Shown one piece after another: positions 57,902 through 64,000 of a stretch of 64,000 nt of DNA (positions are counted from its first letter, which is position 1; each line of letters opens with the position of its first letter). Location: NCBI GenBank assembly GCA_949130495.1, contig OX422208.1:685626202-685690201 (forward strand). The letters run 5' to 3'. Source of the stretch: Sambucus nigra (lineage: Eukaryota > Streptophyta > Magnoliopsida > Dipsacales > Adoxaceae). The notes under the pieces were generated by a model. The model saw only the letters and a list, made by a program, of their open reading frames with translations. It was not told the origin of the DNA and made no database searches. Both the position numbers and the translations under genes were made by a program.

Positions 57902-59567
57902 TGTAAGGACACAAATTTCCAATTGAGTCCATATGTAGTTTTGGCTCAATTCCGGACAAAAATATTTTTTCATAGGTTAGTGTTTTATTGTAATACTCTC
58001 AAGCCTATGAAGTATGTGTTGAAGACGTAGCGGCAAAGAATTTAAAGCTTCATCAAAATGCCGGTTTGCGTGCCTCGTTTCTACGTCATCAACTAAGGTT
58101 CCATGCTCCCAAGGTATGAATGTAATTATATTTATATAGGAGCTTGGAACAAAATTTATTTGGGTGTTAGGTTTAATAAAAAACCATGTTTTACTTTCAG
58201 AATAATTTAATTGGAACTTTAATTTAACGTTTATAAAGTTCCTGGGCCAAAATAGAATTTTAGAAAAATTTCTGGAAGTCGTTTGAAATCTTGTTCGAAC
58301 GAGTTTTTCGTTCTAACGAGGTTTCGTTCGAACGAGACTGCCAACGAACCTAAACTGGTCAGTCGTTCGATATGTCGTTCGAACGAGTTTTTCGTTCTAA
58401 CGAGGTTTCGTTCGAACGAGTTTGCCAACGAACCTAAACTGGTCAGTCGCTCGATATGTCGTTCGAACGAGTTTGTTCGTTCTAACGAGGTATCTAACGA
58501 GCCCAGACTGGTCGCTCGTTAGAAGTCTCGTTCGAACGAGTGTCAATGTCGTTCGAACGAGAATGCCAGGCGGGAACAGTTTTGAGCAGTTTTTGGCAGT
58601 TTTTACCCACTTTCCCCACTTGATTTTTAACCAACTTTTTCAAGACTTATTAAGGACGGGAAACACATTTTTCTAATTAACTTTTCCAACTAAGTTTATC
58701 TCCTAGAGAGAGTTTGAGAGCAAAAATAGTTTAGGAAAATGTTCAAGTTTTGAGGGTTGTTTTTCAAAGAAAATGCATATACCACTCTAGTGTTTACACC
58801 CAATTGTGTTTATCCAAGTTTCTATATTTATATCAATTGCTTGGAGTTTTGGCACCGGTTTTCTCTACCGAATTGAAAAAGAGACGTTTTGTGTTTCCTT
58901 CTACATCCCATCACAAAGCAGAAGAAGTTTGTTGCGGTATTACTCACTTGGAGAAAGGCTCCAAGCTTGGGTGACGGTGACCATACAAAGTCCTATCGGT
59001 GGATTCCGAGATCGCGGTGGAGCTCCGTGGTTGTCCGCTAGGAAGAGGTTTCTACAAGAAGGAGCAACAAGGCTTGAGAGGGTTCGAGTCGAGGATGTAA
59101 GTCTTTTGTCTTGTAATTGTAATTCCATATCTAGTGGACTTGTGGCTAGGGCCGTCCGAGGTTTTTTCCCGTCTTGGGTTTTTCCTCGTACATCGCGGCG
59201 TAGTGTGATATTATTTATTTTATCTTGCACAATAATTTAGAATCCATGCTTTAGGTTTAATTCAAGATAAAATTTGGTTTAATTATCACACTAATTTAAT
59301 TTGGGACTAAATTAAATTTTGGGTAAATTTGGTTTATTCAAGTCATTTGCTAAAATTGGTTTCGCCTAACTTTGGATTATTGAAAATTATGAGTTAGGCA
59401 AATTCTAGGACTTGGATTAATGAATCAGTCTAAGTGAATATATGAATTGGATTTTTTTTTGAACCATCAGTCAACGCTTCCGCATCTTTCATTGAATTAT
59501 AAGCAAAAGGTAATTAACTTTGATTTTAATTGAGAAAATCACCATCCGGGAATTTCTTACGCTTTCA
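57902..59567 (+). repeat. Element D 5' LTR
   Basis: Starts TGTAAGGACACAAATTTCC, ends CTTACGCTTTCA, 1666 bp, followed by AATTGGTATCAGAGC. It contains the densest palindrome cluster (58277-58570). Confidence 0.93.
58277..58570. repeat. TCGA-type palindrome cluster 8, arranged in ~84-bp tandem units
   Basis: CGTTCGAACGAG recurs about seven times and the related CGTTCTAACGAG three times. The block from GTCGTTCGAACGAG to GGTCAGTCG repeats at about 58277, 58375 and 58459 (the last diverged). Open frames in both strands here (NSFERNLVRTKNSFER-type on the minus strand) only reflect the repeat. Confidence 0.93.
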
Positions 59568-59569
59568 AA

Positions 59570-59581
59570 TTGGTATCAGAG
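59570..59581 (+). other. Primer-binding site of element D
   Basis: TGGTATCAGAGC starts three bases after the LTR end, the initiator tRNA-Met type site shared with element C. Confidence 0.9.
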
Positions 59582-59630
59582 CCAAAAACGATAAATTATT
59601 TCGTTAAGATCTTTTAATTTTTTGGCTCAA

Positions 59631-61580
59631 ATGGATTTTTCCCCATTTTCAAAATTTCCTATTTTCGATGGTTCAAACTACGCGTATTGGAAAGCGCGAA
59701 TGAAATCGGCACTAAAATCTATCGACGAGAGAGTTTGGATGTCTGTTGTTAACGGGTACTCCCCACAAACCTATTTAGTTGAAAATGAACGTGTTGTCAA
59801 ACCCGCCGATAGATGGACTGAAAATGAGTTTAAACTTGCTAACTTTAATTTCCGAGGTTTAAATGCCTTATTTAGCGCTGTCGCACCGGATGAATTCCGA
59901 CGTATTATGACGTGTGAAACCGCTAAAGAAGCTTGGGATATTTTACAATTAACTCATGAAGGAACTAGTGTCGTTAAAGCTTCAAAACTCCAAAACCTCA
60001 CCACTCAATTTGAAACTATCAAAATGTATGAAAAAGAAACTTTTGATAAATTTTATGCTAGACTTTCTGATATTGTTAATTCATCCTTTAACTTGGGAGA
60101 GAAAATACCTGACGACCGTGTTGTAAAGAAAATTTTGAGGTCCCTACCCGATAGATTTATTCCTAAAGTGACCGTTTTAAATTCTTTACCCACTTTAGCC
60201 TCTACGAAATTAGAAGAGCTTGTAGGTGATTTACAAACCTATGAACTAGATATGTTTCCCTCTAAAACTGAAAAGAAAATTGAAAAGGGTGTTGCTTTAA
60301 AAGCCCGAAAAGAGGTCAAACAAGTAGTAGAGAGCGATAGTGAAAGTGACTCGGAAGATATGGCTTTGTTTGCTCGCAAATTTAGAAAATTTCTTAAATT
60401 TAACAAAGATAAATTTAAAAATGATTTTAAGAAATTTGATACTTCTAAACATGATAAAAGCGAGAAGATTTCTAAAGTCGAGAGGATCCCTAAACCTAGT
60501 AATGACAATTTAGATAGGGACGAGTCTAACAAGTGTTTTGGTTGTGAAGGTTATGGCCATCGAGCTTATGAGTGCCCCACTAAACTAAGGAAAGAGGGTA
60601 AACGACCCACTGCATATAATGCAACCCTTAGTGATAGTGATAAGGAAGAAAAGCCCGATTCCCCCACTAAGAAAAATTTTGTGGCTTTTATGGCTAGTTA
60701 TGTGAATGATTGTGACAACTCATCGATTGATGAAACGATAGAATATGCCACTTCTAAGGTCATTGTACATGATTCTCTTGTTTTTGATGATAGTGAGAGT
60801 GAAGAAGAAAGTGAGAGTGAAAATGAAGAAGAGGTTAATGTGAGTGAACTTCAAAATGCTTTTCAAGAACTTTATAAAGAATCTATTAAATTGAAAAGAG
60901 CTAATTTGAAGTTAGAAGCTAGTTTAAAAGAAAGTGTCAAGGTCATTGATGAAAATGTTTTAATAGAAGACCTTAGGACTCATGTGAGGACTCTTCAAGA
61001 GAAGCTTGATTATGTAGAAGGCGAAAGAGATAGCCTTAGGGGTTTAATGGAATCCTTGAAAAAGGAGCTTCTTGCTTTTGAAGAGAGAAATGTTTTACTA
61101 GAATCTAACATTGCTGAATTGGAAAATAAATTAAAAGATTCTAGTAATGTCAAATTTGATTTGGAATGTCGTTCAGAAAAACTAGATAAAATGTTAGGAA
61201 CGGTCCAAATTAAAAATGACACTTGTGGTTTAGGCTTCAATCCTTGTAATGAATTTACTCATAATGCCCAAACCAATGTTTTAGGAGAATCAACTAGGAA
61301 TACTTTTAAAGATCACTCCTTAAGTAAATCTTTTCGACATGTTCTCACTTGTACACATTGTGGTCGACAAGGTCATCTTAGGAAATTTTGTTTAGATCTT
61401 AAACGAATTCCTAGAAAACCCCATAGTAAAGTAACCACGGTAGTTAACGTTCCTACACCCCAAGATAGTCATTCCTCATTAATTTGGGTTAGGAAATCCG
61501 ACTTGGTTGCCTCACAAACTAGGGTTGTTGATTCTCATTTACTTTCACATGCTTCCTCCCCTGCTAAATCTAAAGGATGA
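59631..61580 (+). CDS. Gag polyprotein of a non-autonomous Sirevirus-like element
   Basis: An intact 649-codon frame. I start it at the ATG at 59631 (MDFSPFSKFPIFDG), which matches the ATG of the related gag at 41408; the open frame extends three codons further upstream but without ATG. Residues about 10-200 are a UBN2-type copia capsid region (GSNYAYWKARMKSAL, AWDILQLTHEGTSVVKASKL, FDKFYARLSDIV). A first CCHC knuckle is at 302-315 (CFGCEGYGHRAYEC). An acidic Ser/Glu stretch and a long Leu/Glu/Lys-rich, probably coiled-coil segment (about 400-520) follow. A second CCHC knuckle is at 574-587 (CTHCGRQGHLRKFC). In autonomous Sireviruses the same order continues into protease. Here it ends 60 residues later at SKG. 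It should build the virus-like particle that packages element RNA. The retained frame suggests selection or recent origin. Confidence 0.9.
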   Translation: MDFSPFSKFPIFDGSNYAYWKARMKSALKSIDERVWMSVVNGYSPQTYLVENERVVKPADRWTENEFKLANFNFRGLNALFSAVAPDEFRRIMTCETAKEAWDILQLTHEGTSVVKASKLQNLTTQFETIKMYEKETFDKFYARLSDIVNSSFNLGEKIPDDRVVKKILRSLPDRFIPKVTVLNSLPTLASTKLEELVGDLQTYELDMFPSKTEKKIEKGVALKARKEVKQVVESDSESDSEDMALFARKFRKFLKFNKDKFKNDFKKFDTSKHDKSEKISKVERIPKPSNDNLDRDESNKCFGCEGYGHRAYECPTKLRKEGKRPTAYNATLSDSDKEEKPDSPTKKNFVAFMASYVNDCDNSSIDETIEYATSKVIVHDSLVFDDSESEEESESENEEEVNVSELQNAFQELYKESIKLKRANLKLEASLKESVKVIDENVLIEDLRTHVRTLQEKLDYVEGERDSLRGLMESLKKELLAFEERNVLLESNIAELENKLKDSSNVKFDLECRSEKLDKMLGTVQIKNDTCGLGFNPCNEFTHNAQTNVLGESTRNTFKDHSLSKSFRHVLTCTHCGRQGHLRKFCLDLKRIPRKPHSKVTTVVNVPTPQDSHSSLIWVRKSDLVASQTRVVDSHLLSHASSPAKSKG

Positions 61581-63326
61581 ATGTGTTAGTGTTTGCATAC
61601 TTTAGCGTTTGTACTTTATGTTATATTCACATGCTAAATGTATGCTTGTTTTAGTCATTTTCTAGTCATTGCCTTAGTTCATATCCCATGCTAGAAATTA
61701 TGACTTGTTTATCTTTTTGTATTATATTTTGTGTTTGAATTAATTGAAATATGTAAAAAGATTTTTGTTTATCATTTGTGTTTTATTTATGTCATTTAAT
61801 CTTCATGAAAAATACAAATGAATTTTGTTTGTCCTTTTGAGTAAATATTTATTTTTGATTAAAAATGTTAAAAAACTCAAAAAGATTTTATTTTGTGTGT
61901 ATTTTAGTTTGACACACTTTATGTGGCATATATTTGTGTTTGAATCCCATCGTTTACGCTCCCATGTGGCTAGAACTTTTGGTTTAGATTTTCAATCCTT
62001 AAAATGTTCTTTACCATGTTTTATATGGAGTAGTTGGATTTTGTATTGATTAAATGGATTCTATTTTCATATGCCTCTTTTCACACATGCACGAGCTCTT
62101 TTGAAATCTTAATGTCACATGTTATATTTGAGCCTTTTGAGGTGTTCTCCTATCAATCTAGTCATCTACATATCTATGACCTAGGAGGACTAGTGCATGT
62201 CAAAATCCGTTGCATGTGAGATTTGTGTGAAAAATGAAAACATGATAAATTAATATATGCACGGGGAAGGGCTCCGAAAGGATGAATTAAATCCTTTGCG
62301 ATAGTAAGCCACCGTTGATTGGATCTAAAAGAAATACGTGATCCAAAGGCCTAAAAACAGAATATTTGGCATTAAACAGAAAGCAATTGCCAAGGCCTAT
62401 GTTTGTTTGATATATTCATTCAAAAACAAAAGAATATATATGCTCATTGAGGGAGAATTGGATGGTATATCAACGGTTTGCACAATGTCCGTTTATCCTA
62501 GTTGTCTTTAATGTCATGACTCTATTTGGTTTGTAGAATCATCATCATGCTAGGCTTGTATGCATTGTGTATGTTTGTTCATTGAGTTCAATCTTTATAT
62601 TGTCACATGAGGTTATATTTAACTGTGATGAAGTTTGCATTCAAATGAGAACTCTATGAACGTTTCTTAAGTGTTTGGGTCTAAATTTAATTGGTGCTAG
62701 TACACACCCCTACACTTCCGTTTCCATATGACACATTTTTGCCATACGAGTGTGCTAACTTATTGTATTTTGTGTCATGTGTGTGTTTATATCTATATAT
62801 ATATGCAAGTGCTCTATTGGTATATTTTTAGTATCTATATATATGATATTTATTTGTCTTTGCCTTGCTTTTATTGCCCATATGCTTTCCTGTCTTTTCA
62901 CTTTAAGCTTCCACATGCTGTTTATTAGTTCTTTATCCTTTGCCTATTCCCGAACAAAAAGGGGGAGAATGATGATAGGGGGAGAAATGGTATCTAATCC
63001 TATTATTATTGCATCTTAGTTTGGGGGAGATTTATCTTAGGGGGAGACGTCTTTCTAAGTAAATGTCATTGTTTGATAAAGGGGAGAATTATTTTAGGGG
63101 GAGTAATTAATTAATTGCGATTAATATATTTTGATATTCCCTATGCATTTGATGAGTTTGCTTAAGTGTGCAGGTATTCTACTAAAGCGGCAACTTTAAA
63201 AGGCAAAGTGTTTAATCCTTGGGTTGAGTCAAGATTGATCGGGTTATGTTTTGAGTCTAGTGAGCTTGATGACCCTTTAGGATTTTTTGTTTGGTTTTTG
63301 TCCCGGAATAGCCAAAGGGGGAGATT
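61581..63326 (+). other. Element D non-coding 3' internal region with multiple polypurine tracts
   Basis: There is no coding. It is collinear with the same region of element C. From 62958 on it has seven GGGGAG-containing tracts (near 62959, 62978, 63023, 63038, 63079, 63096 and 63316). The last, AAAGGGGGAGAT, directly precedes the LTR and is the PPT. Multiple upstream PPT copies are a known Sirevirus trait. Confidence 0.8.
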
Positions 63327-64000
63327 TGTAAGGACACAAATTTCCAATTGAGTCCATATGCAGTTTTGGCTCAATTCCGGACAAAAACATTTTTTTATAG
63401 GTTAGTGTTTTATTGTAATACTCTCAAGCCTATGAAGTATGTGTTGAAGACGTAGCGACAAAGAATTTAAAGCTTCATCAAAATGCCGGTTTGCGTGCCT
63501 CGTTTCTACGTCATCAACTAAGGTTCCATGCTCCCAAGGTATGAATGTAATTATATTTATATAGGAGCTTGGAACAAAATTTATTTGGGTGTTAGGTTTA
63601 ATAAAAAACCATGTTTTACTTTCAGAATAATTTAATTGGAACTTTAATTTAACGTTTATAAAGTTCCTGGGCAAAATAGAATTTTAGAAAAATTTCTGGA
63701 AGTCGTTTGAAATCTCGTTCGAACGAGTTTTTCGTTCTAACGAGGTTTCGTTCGAACGAGACTGCCAACGAACCTAAATTGGTCAGTCGTTCGATATGTC
63801 GTTCGAACGAGTTTTTCGTTCTAACGAGGTTTCGTTCGAACGAGTTTGCCAACGAACCTAAACTGGTCAGTCATTCGATATGTCGTTCGAACGAGTTTGT
63901 TCGTTCTAATGAGGTATCTAACGAGTTTCTAACGAGCCCAGACTGGTCGCTCATTAGAAGTCTCGTTCGAACGAGTGTCAATGTCGTTCGAACGAGAATG
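63327..64000 (+). repeat. Element D 3' LTR (cut by window end)
   Basis: Starts TGTAAGGACACAAATTTCC and follows the 5' LTR with about ten substitutions. The palindrome cluster runs from about 63700 to the window end and has one extra 11-bp TTTCTAACGAG copy near 63921. Confidence 0.93.
63700..64000. repeat. TCGA-type palindrome cluster 9
   Basis: The same ~84-bp tandem arrangement of CGTTCGAACGAG words as 58277-58570, with small differences including an 11-bp duplication. Confidence 0.93.

Larger units (their letters stand above)
57902..64000 (+). mobile_element. Gag-only Sirevirus-like Ty1/copia element D (right end outside window)
   Basis: 5' LTR 57902-59567, PBS, intact gag 59631-61580, non-coding 3' region with GGGGGAG tracts, and the 3' LTR from 63327 onward. 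There is no pol. The visible LTR parts differ at about ten positions over 660 bp plus an 11-bp length difference, so the insertion is recent. It would need the enzymes of an autonomous Sirevirus to move. Confidence 0.93.

Noticed and set aside
58231..58676. Repetitive open frames on both strands (NSFERNLVRTKNSFER and RSNEFFVLTRFRSNE types)
   Set aside because: They arise from the palindrome array in the LTR. Both strands give repetitive peptides, and no start context or conservation beyond the repeat is visible.

Overview
The window is nuclear DNA from a flowering plant, probably a eudicot with a large, repeat-rich genome. Evidence: plant-type Ty3/gypsy elements (Tat-like and chromodomain-bearing), a Sirevirus-like Ty1/copia gag, an En/Spm CACTA transposase, a plant tRNA-derived SINE, AT-rich spacers, and no bacterial or organellar genes. 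I find no intact host gene. The only long intact reading frame is a 649-codon retrotransposon gag at 59631-61580.

Layout. 1-5250: LTR-like debris around a broken Tat-like gag-pol relic (1194-3935). 5252 to about 16036: a decayed CACTA element with GGTCAC-type subterminal repeats at both ends, a Transposase_24-like relic, a TNP2 transposase relic (8105-11526), and an unexpected array of about 20 tandem 169-bp monomers (11700-15130) with a hAT-like MITE inside it. 16704-53139: a Tat/Retand-like Ty3/gypsy element in permuted order (LTR, gag-pol, antisense ORF, LTR, second gag), flanked by a direct duplication of about 1.17 kb (15527-16703 and 53140-54340).

The nesting can be read from perfect 5-bp target-site duplications. 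The antisense ORF of the Tat element was hit by a solo LTR (25201-27544, TCTGC) and by a chromovirus (27723-49256, CTCAA). The chromovirus gag was hit by another solo LTR (30596-33653, GAGAG). Its 3' LTR was hit by a gag-only Sirevirus-like element, C (37900-46953, GCATT). The 5' LTR of C was hit by a Helitron (38130-39976) that carries a fragment of a glutamate carboxypeptidase II (AMP1-like) gene.

Right side. 54240-55245: a candidate Mutator-like element with long inverted repeats. 57181-57388: a SINE. 57819-57901: the end of an antisense chromovirus LTR. Into that LTR a second, young gag-only element, D (57902 to beyond 64000), has inserted, with an intact gag and nearly identical LTRs.

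The most unusual cross-cutting signal is that clusters of short TCGA-centred palindromes recur in nine places, in LTRs of two unrelated superfamilies (Sirevirus-like copia and chromovirus gypsy), with a different palindrome word in each family. Other noteworthy items are the nucleosome-length satellite inside a CACTA element, the gag-only family that ends where protease should begin, and the 1.17-kb duplication around the permuted Tat element.
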